This document shows, piece after piece, positions 20,341 to 31,293 of a stretch of 64,000 nt of DNA. The DNA is taken from positions 87,910,911 through 87,974,910 of the forward strand of contig OX375883.1 in assembly GCA_947359465.1 (NCBI GenBank), in the 5' to 3' direction. The stretch's first letter is position 1, and each line of letters opens with the position of its first letter. Source of the stretch: Metellina segmentata (lineage: Eukaryota > Arthropoda > Arachnida > Araneae > Tetragnathidae). A program made the position numbers and the translations under genes. The notes under the pieces are model-generated. The model made no database searches. It was not told the DNA's origin and was given only the letters and a program-made list of their open reading frames with translations.

Positions 20341-21190
20341 CAGGTCATTAATATACGTATTTGTCTTTCAGGAACAGAAGACACGTTGTCCGTGTAGTTC
20401 TTCAGATTCAATTTCTCGAATGCGACTAACGCCTTCGCGAGTAGATGCTAAACGCTCTTGACGCTGCTGGAACGAACAGAGGTTATCTTTAGTTTCCCTA
20501 TGGCTAGATTTTTGTTTCGAGCCCCAGCTACCTGGGTGAATACTTCGCACCTAATACACAGGTCATCCTCATGCAGTGTGTAAGATATGGAAGCTCTTGC
20601 TTCCGCGTGACGCTTTCTATCCGATGTTAGCCTTTTCCTCCTTTCAGAATCGGATTCCACATTGCGCAGTGCAAAGTGGCGATCTCTGGCAGCTTGTAGG
20701 CGAGCCTCGCGTTTCAAATGTGATGCCAAAGTGCGCAATTCTATGTTGCGATCTTTGTCAGTTTCTAGCCCAAAGTACGGAATCTAATTCGAGAGCACTC
20801 ACGGCAATCTGGTGAGCTTTGTCAGTTTCTAGGCGAGCCTTACGTTTTGAATCTGATTCGAGCACGCAATGTTAATTTAGCGAACTTTGTTAGTTTCTTG
20901 TCGAGCCTCGCGTTCCGAATAAGATTCCAGATTACGCAATACGATGTGGCGAACGAACCTTGCGTTTCATATCTGTTTCGAGAGCACTCACTGCGATGTG
21001 TCGAGCTTTGTCAGATTCTAGGCGAAACTTTTCTGACCCGATTCCAGAGAAAGCGAGGCGTTTCGAATCCGATTCCAGAGTACACATTGCGATGTGGAGC
21101 TTTACCATTTTCGAGGCTACCTTCATACTCCTTTGATCCCTGACGCTGGCAATATAAGACAACACGCCGCTTGTTTTCTGCAAGCCTTAT
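20341..21190 (-). pseudogene. Helitron B N-terminal repeat region
   Basis: Minus-strand frames give VLSYIASVRDQRSMKVASKM, then KRLAFSGIGSEKFRLESDKA, then HLKREARLQAARDRHFALRN, RRKRLTSDRKRHAEARASIS and RQERLASTREGVSRIREIES. The repeated RRxRLxxDRxRHAxxRA pattern is usual at the start of arthropod Helitron proteins. Predicted to be helical and basic. Frameshifts separate the repeats. Confidence 0.65.
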
Positions 21191-21473
21191 GTCGACTACC
21201 CGGCTTATATTTTGCGATTCCTCAGTGCTTTTTCCGATGCAATAAACCTGAATTACTGGATTTAATAGTGTTCTTTTTATTGAAGATTGTTTGTTTTCAC
21301 CTGAATTAACGGGCGTGCGTACACTTATTTGGTTAATAAAATTTTAATTACCATCTTTATATTCCCTTTGATATTTCGCTTTGGGAACCGCCCTCGGAAC
21401 AACTGCACTCTACGTTTATGAGCGTGGGCAACGACTTTGGCGATTATTTGGCGCACTTCTAAAGTCGCCAAGG

Positions 21474-22429
21474 ATTGGATTGGATATGATTTTATGGCAT
21501 TGAGTCCTCATGGGACATATTATGCCAAACTCAAGATAAAAAATCAGATATATAATATTGTAATAAAGTGAAATGAGTCAAAACATAATGTATCAATACT
21601 ATATAAAATTATATGTGATGGATAAAACCAATGTCATGCAAAAAGCTAAAAATATTTGGATGAGGATTCTTTCCAATCATGTCTTCTAAAGTCAAGTTAT
21701 AAGAATTAAAATGTATAAGTCGTTGCCTATTAAAATGAGAACATTCTATTAAAATGTGTTTTACGGTTAGTGGGCAAATGCAGTAGTTGCAGATGGGATG
21801 ATCTTCTCCGAGTTGGAGGTGTCTATGGGTTATACGAGTATGTCCAATACGGAGTCGTGTTAATATAACATTTTGTCTTCTAAAAGGTAATGATTTCCAT
21901 GGAATAATATTTGGTTTAAAAGCATGGAGTTTGTTCTGCGTTTGTTCGTTCCAATCGTTCTGCCACTTTGTTTCTAAAAATTTGTAAATGAATGATTTTA
22001 AGTCGCGATAAGGAATGGTATGGTCAATGTTATTTATAGCCGATTTGGCGGCTTTGTCGACAGTCTCGTTTCCTGCTATACCAACATGAGATGGAATCCA
22101 ACAAAATATTATATTAAAATTTTTGGATGAGAGATGATAAATTCTTTTTAATGACTCTAAAACAATGGGATGACTGTCATGATCAGGATGTTTCAATGAC
22201 TGTAAAGCACTTAATGAATCTGTGAAAATGATATATTTTTTATGAGAATAATCCGATATATGTTCTAGTGCTTTATACATGGCCATTATTTCAGCGGTAA
22301 AAACAGAACATGAAGAATGAAGTTTAAAACTGTGAAGGGAATCATTAATAGTGAACGCAGCTCCAACATAGTTTGCCCTTTTAGACCCGTCCGTATAAAT
22401 ATGTATAAAATTAGAATATTTTTCTATAT
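21474..22429 (-). mobile_element. LINE (family T) RNase H end, 13-bp target duplication
   Basis: A 5'-truncated LINE on the minus strand with a 225-codon open frame (22286-21609), a 3' hairpin (TTGGCATAATATGTCC...GGACTCAATGCC) and the tail ATCCAATCC. Perfect copies of AAAGTCGCCAAGG flank it (21461-21473 and 22430-22442). The same site is empty in Helitron A (about 14065) and U2 (about 38425), so it is younger than the U duplication. Confidence 0.9.
21609..22286 (-). CDS. LINE ORF2 C-terminus: RNase H and Cys-rich tail
   Basis: The open frame encodes an RNase H domain: MAMYKALEHIS (catalytic Glu region before the frame), YIIFTDSLSALQSL (Asp), and IIFCWIPSHVGIAGNETVDK (His and Asp) in normal order. 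It ends with ILTRLRIGHTRITHRHLQLG, ICNYCICPLTVKHILIECSH and NPHPNIFSFLHDIGF, the C-x2-C-x-H-x-C end found in Jockey-type LINEs. RNase H removes RNA from the cDNA hybrid. The frame is intact but lacks RT, so it is a truncated copy. Its last 46 residues nearly match the copy at 12551. Confidence 0.85.
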   Translation of the reverse strand: MAMYKALEHISDYSHKKYIIFTDSLSALQSLKHPDHDSHPIVLESLKRIYHLSSKNFNIIFCWIPSHVGIAGNETVDKAAKSAINNIDHTIPYRDLKSFIYKFLETKWQNDWNEQTQNKLHAFKPNIIPWKSLPFRRQNVILTRLRIGHTRITHRHLQLGEDHPICNYCICPLTVKHILIECSHFNRQRLIHFNSYNLTLEDMIGKNPHPNIFSFLHDIGFIHHI

Positions 22430-22768
22430 AAAGTCGCCAAGGAAAGTATTATTTCCTAACTCTGTTTTTGTCACATTTTTTTTTCTTTTTACAACACTTT
22501 TTAAACACATTTGAGAACGTTAAAAAAAATACGGAAAATAAATGTCAAAAAAAAAAGAAGAATAAAAACGCATAAACTAAAATGCTTTTACAAAATAAGT
22601 TCTTTTTACAAAGGAAAACAAAACTTCAAAACACAATTGAGAACTTTTTGAACTATATATTTTTTAAAACGTTCTAAAAAATTAATATGCTTTAAAAGAA
22701 AATTTGTTTGACATATGGTAATAATACTGGTTTTAACGGAATAGGATCAACCTAGAACCACTAATTTT

Positions 22769-23640
22769 TTATGTTGCTGTTAACTCCTCCCAATTTATGT
22801 CCCTAACTATTTCCAAAAATTTAGTAAAATAATTCTGTTTTAAATCATCACACGAATTTTTGAATAAGTATGTGGCCAAATAAAAATGAAACGGGGTCTG
22901 CCTATTATGTGTAGGCAGCGTGCTTTTTACGTGCCTCCACACTGACTCAATGGTATTTGTGTGGCATTTTGACACCGGATCAACGAACGTAAGAGAATGG
23001 TTTACGGTTAAATGAATGTAACTAGCATCCTCTACCCCCTTTTCTCCCATGTACCCTTTCCAGCAGTCGGAATGAACAGTGGTTCCAGGCTCAACCCATT
23101 CTGTCAAAACTTTAATGAGGGTATCTTTTGAACGATTGTGAACTGCAACCAAATACATTTATCCCGATCCTCTTTCAATCCCCCCGAAAACCCATTGACC
23201 CTCAACTTTATGACCGCGATTGAATTTTCTTTTACCAAATTTAGACTCATTAATTTCTACAATTTTTCCGACCCCGCCTATTTTTTCTGATTGCAATTCA
23301 ACGAAATCAGCGATAGCCTCGTTAACAAATTGCTTCCAATCCGCTATGGTTGTAGGTGAAAAAGAATACTCAACCCCAATATCAGTAGATTTTGTCCGCC
23401 TCACTATTTCCATATGTCAAAAGAAAGATCTTCTCCAGCTTCAAATTACTACCCATAAACCATGAACCATACCTTATAGTTTTATGAGTAGTACATTTCC
23501 TATTACTGTATGAAGTTCCAATGCAAACCCAATCGTATCTATCTGAAATGGAACTTCGTACAGTGAATTTCATAGGAGCGTTGCATTTGGGGCACAATAT
23601 TTCTAACTTAAGCAATCCTGATTCCTTCAGGAAATCCAAC
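22769..23640 (-). pseudogene. Merlin (IS1595-like) transposase, copy 1
   Basis: Minus-strand order: a zinc-ribbon N-part (MDFLKESGLLKLEILCPKCN, DRYDWVCIGTSYSNRKC), then EIVRRTKSTDIGVEYSFSPT and the DDE core: VGKIVEINESKFGKRKFNRG (first Asp is Asn here), HSDCWKGYMG (second Asp) and NTIESVWRHVKSTLP (Glu). This is the ISXO2/IS1595-type domain used by Merlin transposons. Three lesions are visible: Asp to Asn at the first catalytic site, a TAA at 23158-23160 where copy 2 has Lys, and a frameshift near 23400. No terminal repeats were found by eye. Confidence 0.85.
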
Positions 23641-23935
23641 AGAAGTTACTAATCCAGACATAAACGAACACAAAACAAACGATTAGCCACTCCTTCAGTG
23701 CCAAACGTTTGCCTTCCAGCAGAAAAACTCAGCTGCGAATGTAGGGTAAGAATACCCTGAAACGTATCACTTATACTAAATACAGTGGACATGTTGAAAA
23801 AGAAATTGTAAAAGAAAAAAAAGCAAGAAATAATACAACCTGTATTGTCAGAATTTTTCCAAAAAAATATTGAAAACGAATATGGTTAAAAAATAACAAA
23901 ACTCTCAATTCTTTCGTAAAAAGTATTATAATAAA

Positions 23936-24762
23936 ATAAAAATTCCACAACTGTCAAAATACAAATAAGTGGACCAATGGTATCACAGAAAACGATTTAA
24001 AAGGGCCAATCCAAGCAAAGGATATTTAAAAAACAAAATAACCAATGGGAGGAAAGAAAAAATTTCAAACGAATCAATGAAATCAAACAACTTTAACGGA
24101 TTTTGGAAGAACTTTCTAGAAGATACAAAACGAAAGTTTCCGTTTGCCGAGGTTGCCATGAAAACCACAACAACCGTAACGAAAGATGGTTTGCCTTAAT
24201 TTATCGCAGCTCGCAACTAGAAAAGCGCCAAAAATATCGCCAAGCCGTTGCCATCATTCATAAACGTAGAGTGTTGCTGTACCCCGCCTTGTTTGCCATT
24301 GTTTTGTGTTATCGCATTGTTTAATTCTGTTTTGCCTGGAATTTATTTAACAAGTTATGTGTTCAATGTTCATAAATTAAATTTACTAAATCCCATTTAC
24401 TGAATTCTTGTTTGAATGAATTGTTATACTAGAATCTTGTTCTAAATTTAACTGCATATTGTGTTCTGTTATTGAGTTTGTATACTCGCGTGTGAGTCGA
24501 GTGATTCTGAGTCTTCGCCTGGGCTTGCGAACGTAGGCATTAATTCTTTGATATCTAATCGAACCCGAATATTGAAAAAGCTTTGATATTTATGATATTC
24601 GCGAAAAAGTAAAATCCGTGTATACTGTATTTTTGCATCATGCATCGCTCGGGCGAATTACGTCGCCCTATTCTTTTGCTATTCACTATACCAATACATT
24701 ATGTAGATTGGAGATCCGCCCACAAGTAATATGAGTAGATACAAGCATTTCAACTCTACACA
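23936..24762. other. unassigned stretch before a LINE ORF1
   Basis: Low-complexity Lys/Asn-rich frames are open (23969-24199 and 24103-24324, plus), but they resemble nothing I know and look like chance ORFs. The last 300 bases, with GCTCGGGCGAATTACGTCGC near 24650, may be the 5' leader of the LINE that starts at 24763. Confidence 0.3.
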
Positions 24763-25600
24763 ATGGCAGAGGCTGCAAACAATAACATCAACCTAGATGG
24801 AAGTCTCATAGTCCCAGCTGAAACAGTTAAACAAATTAAATTAACAGAATCGGTTTTACCGGAATCGCACTTATCTTCAGAAATCTAGAAGACCGACAGC
24901 ACGTTGAACCTAAAATCACAATACCGAATTGGCCTCTCCTCTTTCCTAAATGAAAAATACAGATCGGAAGTTAAATTTTAACCCTTCCAGTCAGGATTGC
25001 TCAAGTATGTAAAGGCTTTCGTCACTAATCCGGGATCTCAATCTTCGAACCACCGACAGAATCTCCACATTCCGGAAGATCATCGACACTTTGCTCTACA
25101 CCCATCTCAACTAAATAAAAAACAATTAATACCAGCCTGGAGGCATCTCTTATTTTCAAGGATATCTAAGAATCCTATAACGCTTCGTTAAATGCATTAA
25201 AAACCCACAGAGAATACATCAAGGAATTAGAAAGCATCATCACAGAAAAAGAAAACAATCAACATAAAATCAGACCAACATTGATCACCTCAACACTGAG
25301 ATAACCAATCTTAAAAACACCACCAAAGAAAAAACTAGAAACCTCCTCACTGCTACCCAAACAGAAAAGTAGCTATTGAGCGAAAACGCCTTCCTTAGAG
25401 GATCAATCAGGGAAAAGGATAATTCAACACAAATGATGGACACCCCAAAAATAAATGCTCTAACAATAATACCATCTGCCTACAATGTGGAGGAGACTAC
25501 CAAACAAGAGATTGTACCTCAGAGAAAAAAAGTATAAATTGCAACTTCGCAAATATCAACCACCGAACATCCTATAACATTAACATATTTTATCATAAAA
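24763..25600 (+). pseudogene. LINE ORF1 with CCHC knuckle
   Basis: Starts MAEAANNNINLDGSLIVPAE (ATG at 24763) and runs in pieces with stops. Near 25480 it has ICLQCGGDYQTRDCTSEKK, a CCHC zinc knuckle (C-x2-C-x4-H replaced by Y, x4-C), followed by NCNFANINHRTSY from a second knuckle. ORF1 proteins of Jockey-like LINEs end with such knuckles. Frameshifts and stops make it non-functional. Confidence 0.6.
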
Positions 25601-25736
25601 AAAAATATTTGCGATGGAATTTTTTCCCATTAATTTTTATTGTTTTTACATCTAAAATGAATGTATTCTTTTAAATGGCGTTTGGCGCAGCTTGTCCATT
25701 TCTGGACCTTGCGCCATAAAAACTAAATCAACCAAC
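24763..25736 (+). mobile_element. LINE with ORF1 joined directly to its 3' tail
   Basis: A degenerate ORF1 is followed within about 100 bases by a 3' UTR and terminal structure: TTGGCGCAGCTTGTCC...GGACCTTGCGCCATAA, then CAACCAACC. The entire ORF2 (endonuclease, RT, RNase H) is missing. It is either an internally deleted LINE or a fusion of two fragments. Confidence 0.65.
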
Positions 25737-26030
25737 CTATACAGGCCTCCCACTTTTTCTTACCTTTAAAAAATAGTCGCTTTAGTTCCCTCATATGTGA
25801 AAATAGTAGCCAAAATAGTCTCCTCAATTCTACAAAATTGTGCACTATATTAGACGCAGAAAGCTGCTACAGGGCAACAACAAATATAACCTTTACAAAC
25901 GATTAAATTAAAATACTAATATTTCATTAAAAAAATACTTAATGAACTAAAATAAATAAAAACTATTATAATATCCTTTTAAATAAAGACTCATTAAAAA
26001 AACATACCTTAAAATTACATGACTAGATAG
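25737..26030. other. AT-rich spacer
   Basis: No gene is seen. A degenerate echo of the head repeat (GTGAAAATAGTAGCCAAAAT near 25797) is present. The last 12 bases (ATGACTAGATAG, 26019-26030) are the left target duplication of the next insertion. Confidence 0.4.
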
Positions 26031-26065
26031 ATTGGATTGAATTATGGGGTTTTATGGCGCAAGGG
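26031..26065 (-). mobile_element. 35-bp LINE 3' end with 12-bp target duplication
   Basis: Minus-strand CCCTTGCGCCATAAAACC, then a tail ending AATTCAATCCAAT. This is only the last 35 bases of a Jockey-like LINE. Perfect copies of ATGACTAGATAG flank it (26019-26030 and 26066-26077). It shows extreme 5' truncation during target-primed reverse transcription. Confidence 0.8.
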
Positions 26066-26077
26066 ATGACTAGATAG

Positions 26078-26695
26078 AATATATATGTAATGACAGTGCA
26101 AACTTCACAGCAATTTCTTACTTTTCCACTTTTTGCCTTTAGTACAAATAATTAACGTAATTACAGGTGGTTAGGTACATTTTTAATTGTAAATTTTTTG
26201 TGTAAGTTTTTAGGATTTTCTGAGAGATGATATATGAATATGGATAAATTTTCTTTTGTGAACAACACTGTTCAAGTGTACTTGCTTTTCTTTCTTGCTC
26301 CCTCTCTTTTTGACGCATATGTTCAGCTGTATAAAGCTATCCTTGAGTAATGCGCATTTGAACTGGGTCTTGCTTTTCTATAGTTTTTTAAGCGGTCATT
26401 CCTCTCTCTCTCTTTCTCTTTCCTTTAATAACGAATCGGCTGAAGATCGCATCTCCTTTTGCTCTTGCGAGAAAGCTTTTACTCTAAAACGACTTTATGA
26501 CAGGGAAATTTTTTTTTTACTCGAAAATACTGTTTGCTCATGCCACCTCCAAATGGCGCCACCAGTCATTCATCATCATAGCGACCAGTCAAAAAACTGC
26601 AGGTTTTCTGCAGGAATTTTGTCCAAAATTCATGCAGGAAACCAGCAAGTTTTTTTTTTTTTTTTTTTAAAGTTTTTTTGCTGATTTTTTTTTGG
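26078..26695. other. unassigned stretch with CT-rich and poly-T tracts
   Basis: I recognise no gene. A CT-rich tract lies at about 26402-26432 and a run of T near 26651-26668. The 129-codon plus-strand frame over 26295-26684 owes its length to these tracts. The 26570-26690 part sits between the LINE C-terminus and unrelated DNA. Confidence 0.4.
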
Positions 26696-28700
26696 GGAGG
26701 ACAATTGACTAAGATATGGTGAACAGTTAAAGAGACCCTACATGTACCACACACAGGCATCTTTTCTCATACTAATAGATGTCTGTGAGTGAAACGTGTG
26801 TGTCCAATTCGAAGACGATTTAAAAGCACATTGGTACGTCTCACAGGTAATGTGGACCACACTGAGGTATCTGAACGGATGCTATGGAGCTTGTTGCTGT
26901 TCTGTGCGTTCCAATAATTGTCCCAATCGTTCCACACAATGTCTCGTACAACATGTCGGAGATCATCGTATGGAACGTGTATGTTTATATTGGAGTAACA
27001 GCATTTCTGGCTGCAGCATCCGCCAGTTCATTTCCTACAAACCCGACGTGTTCGGGTATCCTAGAAAAAGTAATCCCGAAACAACGATGGGGTTTTGGTT
27101 TATTTGGCGTGTGCCAGGGCATGTCTCCGACACTCAGATGTTACTGATTCTATTACACTTTTTGACTCTGTGTATTTAATAAAATTGCCGATTGCCTTTC
27201 TTGAAATATATTGCAACGCTTTGTATATGGCTAAAATTTCTGTTGTAAAAACTGAAATTAAAAATGGTAATGAATAACTAAAAATTCTTGAGTGACACAC
27301 AAATGCACAGCCTGCATGATCAAAAGACTTCGATCCATCAGTGTATATTGCTGTATGGTCGCTAAGATGGTGACGATGATAAGAGAAAAGTTGTCTGTAA
27401 ATGATCGCATTTGTGTTGGATTTTTCATAGTTGTGAAGTAATTTTAAGTATGAAAAGTTTCGGAATCTCCAAGGTGATAAAGAAAAATGAAATTGCTCAG
27501 CAACATTTATGGAATGGAGATGGGTATTTTCCAGGGCGTTTCTCATACGCAACTCAAAGGTAGTAATGCAGGAGGGGCGATTCCTAAATAAACTATCATA
27601 AGAGTTATTCAAGGATGAATTTTGAAGTGGATGAGTTGAATGACTTAATATACGGTTGTAAAGTCGTAGTGACAACAATAGACGTATAGAAGCCAAGGGT
27701 GGTTCGTGGCATGTTATATGTAGGCTTTTGACGGGTGAAGTCCGAAAAGCTCCGGAAAAGGTCCTTAGTACTGTATGATGTATTGTATCGAGCTTTCGTA
27801 GCACATATAGACAGGTATAGCCGTAGGCTGCACACCAATAGTCTAATCTGCAACGAATTAAAGCTCGATAAATGTCTCGGCTGCTCGACGAGGGGAAGGT
27901 AGGTAAATTTCCGGTCAAAAACGATACCGAGAAATCTTACTCTATCAACCACTGCAATCTTATTACCATCCATAAAGATCTCTGGGTCAAGATGCAGGTT
28001 CCTACGTCGGCACAAATGAACGCAGGATGTCTTTTGAGCGGAGAAGCTGAAACCGTTGTCGACACTCCACCACGTCAAGCGAGATACAGCTGTCTGCTGT
28101 TGTCGCTCGACGTACTGCATGTCGTTTCCTTGGCAATGAATACTTAAGTCATCCACGTACAAATTACCCTGGACAGATGGAGGTAATTGATTTAAAATAT
28201 TGTTAATTTTTTATAAAGAAAAGGGTTCTTGGATATGAAGGACCGATAAAGTAGAACCAACGCGAACGTGAAGCTGACGTAAGGCTGGAAAATTTTGTAT
28301 AAAAATCGGCAGATGTCCTCGAAACACAAGTGAATGTAAATCACTGAGAGTTTAGTATCGCCATGTGCGATCGTACGCCTTCTCCATATCAAAGAAGATG
28401 GAAACCATATATCGGCGCAAGAACGCACAGCGATCTTGAGTTTCAAGGGACAAGATGTTATCTACTGTAGAGCGGGCATCCCTGAAACCGCTCTGAAAAG
28501 GTGACAGAGCCTGAGTCGTCTCAAGGATGTAAAAGAGACGAGCATTAACCATCCTTTCAAAAAGTTTGCACATGCAGCTGGTGAGTGCGATTGGCCGATA
28601 GTTATATGGATTAGTGGGATCTTTTCCTGGTTTTGGAAAAGGTATAACTATAGCACATGTCCAAGCAAATGGGAATGGGCTACCCAAACTCTAAGCCATC
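26696..28700 (-). pseudogene. LINE ORF2: RT to RNase H and Cys-rich end
   Basis: Minus-strand pieces in order: 28687-28352 (WTCAIVIPFPKPGKDPTNPY, NYRPIALTSCMCKLFERMVN, SPFQSGFRDARSTVDNI, FDMEKAYDRTWRY), 28162-27605 (MYVDDLSIHCQG, the RT active site), 27918-27100 (CRLDYWCAAYG, HHLSDHTAIYTDGSKSFDHA, VFTTEILAIYKAL) and 26760-26690 (VCGTCRVSLTVHHILVNCPP). This is RT, thumb, RNase H and C-terminal knuckle of a Jockey-type LINE, broken by frameshifts at about 28370, 27870 and 27100. Bases 28311-28700 are duplicated at 44274-44700 (block D). Confidence 0.85.
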
Positions 28701-29403
28701 TGGCGAAAATAAAGTGGCGGCCACAATCGGAAGGAAACTGAAGGAGGTCTCCTCCCAATTGGAGGAAAGAAGTGGTACACTGGAAAAGGACGTGGCAGAA
28801 CTTAAAATTCCTTCCCTTTTTACAGATTTCTTTACATTTGTTTTTTCGCAACAAGTGCGTTACAGTATTTTGTTTTACATTTTATCGCTTAAAGTAGTAG
28901 CTTTCCATACAGTTTTCCATTTCAGTATATATTCCGTATATTTTCAGTTTCATACACATTTAAAAATTTTCATTTATCCTAAATTTCAGTTGTTAATATT
29001 AGAGTTATCCCTCCATAGGGGTATTTATGGTTGGTAATTGCTACCAAATAATAATTTTACAAATCTCCTCATCTCAGTAGAAGTGGAAATTGTTCAGTTG
29101 TAACAAATAACGCGAATTTGACACGTTATTTAAATCAAATAATAGAGTATATTACAAATCACTTCACCTCAAATCGAAGTAGAGATTAATTAATTTTAAA
29201 CATAACTCCGATTAATCACAATGATACCTCGTTAATCGTAACAATGACAGCGAATGGTAACACAGAAAGCGCCAGTTAACCCGGGGACAGGCTTCAAATA
29301 ATTTAAATTTGAGAAAGCTTTGGAATAGAACACCATGTACACAATACATGGCGACGATTTCATAAACACAATGCCAAGTAATATTAATCTATATAACAAT
29401 ATA
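28701..29403. other. spacer of block D
   Basis: No coding sequence is recognised. The stretch is AT-rich, with regulatory-looking but unassignable repeats (AATCTCCTCATCTCAGTAG near 29061, ATCACTTCACCTCAAATCG near 29157) that resemble each other loosely. It is conserved in D2 (44700-45382). Confidence 0.4.
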
Positions 29404-30499
29404 TTGGGTCATCCGGAAAGTTCTGCGCGTTTTCAAATCGAAGCTAGTTTTGTTATTATTATTTTGCTACCGCTGAGAAGTGAGCTTGATTGAAGCAGAT
29501 GTTTAAATTCGGTCTTTTCTGCTTACACTGCATAATTATAGCATGTGTTGTGGCATAATTTTTGTTTCACTGCAGTGCTAAGAATGGAGAACCAGAAAGG
29601 TCATTTGCGTCATGTTACGCTCTTTTATTTTGGGAAACAAAAAAATGCTCGTCAGACTGTTCGTAAAATGTGTGCTGTATATGTTCATAGTGCTGTTTCT
29701 GAGGCCCCAGTTCGAAGGTGGTTTGTTAAATTTAAGCGTGGAAATTTCAGCCTCGAAGATGTGCCCGCTCTGGACGACCATCCTCTGTAAATGAGGACCT
29801 ATTAAAAGATGCTATCGCTGAAAATTCTCGTTACACAGTTCGGGAACTATAAGTATAAGTATTCCAAAAAGTATAGTTCATGATCATCTGAAAAAGATTG
29901 GATATGTAAGCCGCTACAATGTATGGGTACCCCATACTTGTAACAGCAGAATATGCTTGCTCGAATTTCGGCATGTGATTGTTTGCTGAAACGAAATGAA
30001 GCTCCTTTTTGAAACGTCTTATTACTGGACATGAGAAGTGGTTACTAAGAATGTTGCAAGGAAAAGATCATGGGGTAAAGTCAAATGAACCACCCCAAGT
30101 AACATCGAGAGGGGGACTGCATCCCAAAAAATAATGCGTTTTGTTTTGTGGGACTACAAAGGAATTGTTTATTATGAATTGTTGCCACAAAATCAGACAA
30201 TAAATTCGGAAAAATACTGTTCTCAAAGGGCAGAAATCTAAGCAAAGAGGCCAGAACTGACCAATCGTCGAGGTGTCTTCCTGCATGACAATGCTCGGCC
30301 CCACATTTCGCTGAATGTGAAACAAAGACTTAAGTATGTCTGGGATGTTTTGCGTCACCCCACCCTTATTCACCAAACACTGAGAAAAAAATAATACAAC
30401 AAAATGGGGCTTATGTTAATGAATAAAATTTTCTTTGTTTTTGTACTGCTTCGTTGGTATTCATCTTAAAAAACGCGCAGAACTTTCCGGATGATCCAA
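29404..30499 (+). mobile_element. mariner transposon with TIRs (D1)
   Basis: A 1096-bp element bounded by TTGGGTCATCCGGAAAGTTC and its inverted partner GAACTTTCCGGATGATCCAA, flanked by TA (29402-29403 and 30500-30501). The outer 30 bases pair with one mismatch. The plus strand encodes a broken mariner transposase: MENQKGHLRHVTLFYFGKQK (ATG 29584), RWFVKFKRGNFSLED and HDHLKKIGYVSRYNVWVPH. Many frameshifts are present, and catalytic motifs are not readable. Confidence 0.9.
29584..30380 (+). pseudogene. mariner transposase, decayed
   Basis: The N-terminal helix-turn-helix portion is open for 68 codons (29584-29790) and ends at a TAA after LDDHPL, where intact members continue through a linker. 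Later pieces (ENSRYTVREL, HDHLKKIGYVSRYNVWVPH, WGKVK near 30070) are in shifted frames. The family cuts at TA and uses a DD34D triad; none of the three acids can be placed here. D2 carries the same decay, so the element was dead before duplication. Confidence 0.75.
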
Positions 30500-30586
30500 T
30501 ATAAGCAATATCTACAGTTAATTATAATTATCTTTCTTTAACAATCTTTTTTCAAGAATTTTATTCACCATAATTTTTATAGCTTG

Positions 30587-31120
30587 TCTGGATTTGGGGT
30601 TTGTCCATATAAATTTTTTGGGTACTTTCTTATATTCACTTGGGAAATGCTGTCCACTAATATCGTCCCATCTCCTACAAATGTAAATCACGTGATGCAC
30701 GTCTTCTATACCCTCGTTGCATTCACATGTCGCCTCCTTTCCAAAGAATCTGTTCTGATGTGCTCCAAAAGATCCATATAACCGGTTATAAATTGGTTCA
30801 GTTCATATGAGTCTAACAATCTTCCCCGTGAGACATCCCGATATTCCTGGTGGACACCCCTTCCTTTCACCGAATCGTCCCAGCGCCACTCCTTGAACGC
30901 TTTTTTTTCCTAATTTTTTCTTTCTGTATTCTTTCTTAATTTTTTGTTGTTTATCGATGTTGATTTTTGAGGTTGCATGTTTTGCCAATTCGTCGGCCTT
31001 TCGTTCTCCTCATGTCCTGCATGAGATTTTATCCATTCGAGGGAGACCTTTCCATTGTATTTCTTGATCCTGTACTTGATATCCGTAATGTGTTGGTCTG
31101 TATTAGGTTTTCCACTGCCA
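30587..31120 (-). pseudogene. LINE RNase H C-terminal part (D1)
   Basis: The minus strand gives KYRIKKYNGKVSLEWIKSHA, GHEENE and, after a frameshift, AKHATSKINIDKQQ, FKEWRWDDSVKGRGVHQEY, LNQFITGYMDLLEHI and HHVIYICRRWDDISGQHF. W-I-K-S-H-x-G-x-x-x-N-E is the last RNase H motif of LINE ORF2, and the following part is the C-terminal tail of R1/Jockey-type proteins. A second copy lies in D2 (46180-46690). Confidence 0.7.
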
Positions 31121-31164
31121 TCAATACAGGCAGGCACCATAAGGGCATTTAAAAATACACCACA

Positions 31165-31293
31165 CAGTGTTCCAATTGCCAGAACTTTGGCCACATTGCA
31201 AGGGACTCCAAGGAGAAAGCGCACTGTGGGAAATGCGCAGAGCAGCATGCAACAAAAAACCCCGAACAGTGCATTAAGTGCACTCTCAGCTAA
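31165..31293 (+). pseudogene. LINE ORF1 zinc knuckles (D1)
   Basis: Plus-strand frame QCSNCQNFGHIARDSKEKAH then CGKCAEQHATKNPEQCIKC and a TAA at 31291. This is two CCHC knuckles, the first having Ser for the last Cys. It lies opposite in strand to the RNase H piece beside it, so the two are from different LINE insertions or an inversion. The D2 copy is at 46754-46882. Confidence 0.7.

Larger units (their letters stand above)
17630..22600 (-). mobile_element. Helitron copy B
   Basis: Collinear with copies A and C. It keeps the Rep and N-terminal regions but no helicase. A LINE (21474-22429) is inserted near its 5' end with a 13-bp target duplication. The 50-base LINE tail at 18099-18160 is shared with the other copies. 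Confidence 0.75.
15300..23935. repeat. composite repeat U, copy U1
   Basis: U1 is collinear with 32175-39934 (U2) over its whole length: candidate LTR, head 1, CFLC ORF, head 2, Helitron, Merlin. Identity looks high by eye (small substitutions and indels throughout), with one large difference: a LINE at 21474-22429 found only in U1. The start of U is repeated a third time at 47805-48484, where it follows block D2. Confidence 0.85.

Noticed and set aside
23969..24324. Lys/Asn-rich plus-strand frames
   Set aside because: No recognised motif; the overlapping frames have different products, and the bias follows AT-rich DNA.
26295..26684. 129-codon plus-strand frame
   Set aside because: Its length depends on CT-rich and poly-T tracts; composition is Ser/Phe/Leu-rich and no motif is seen.
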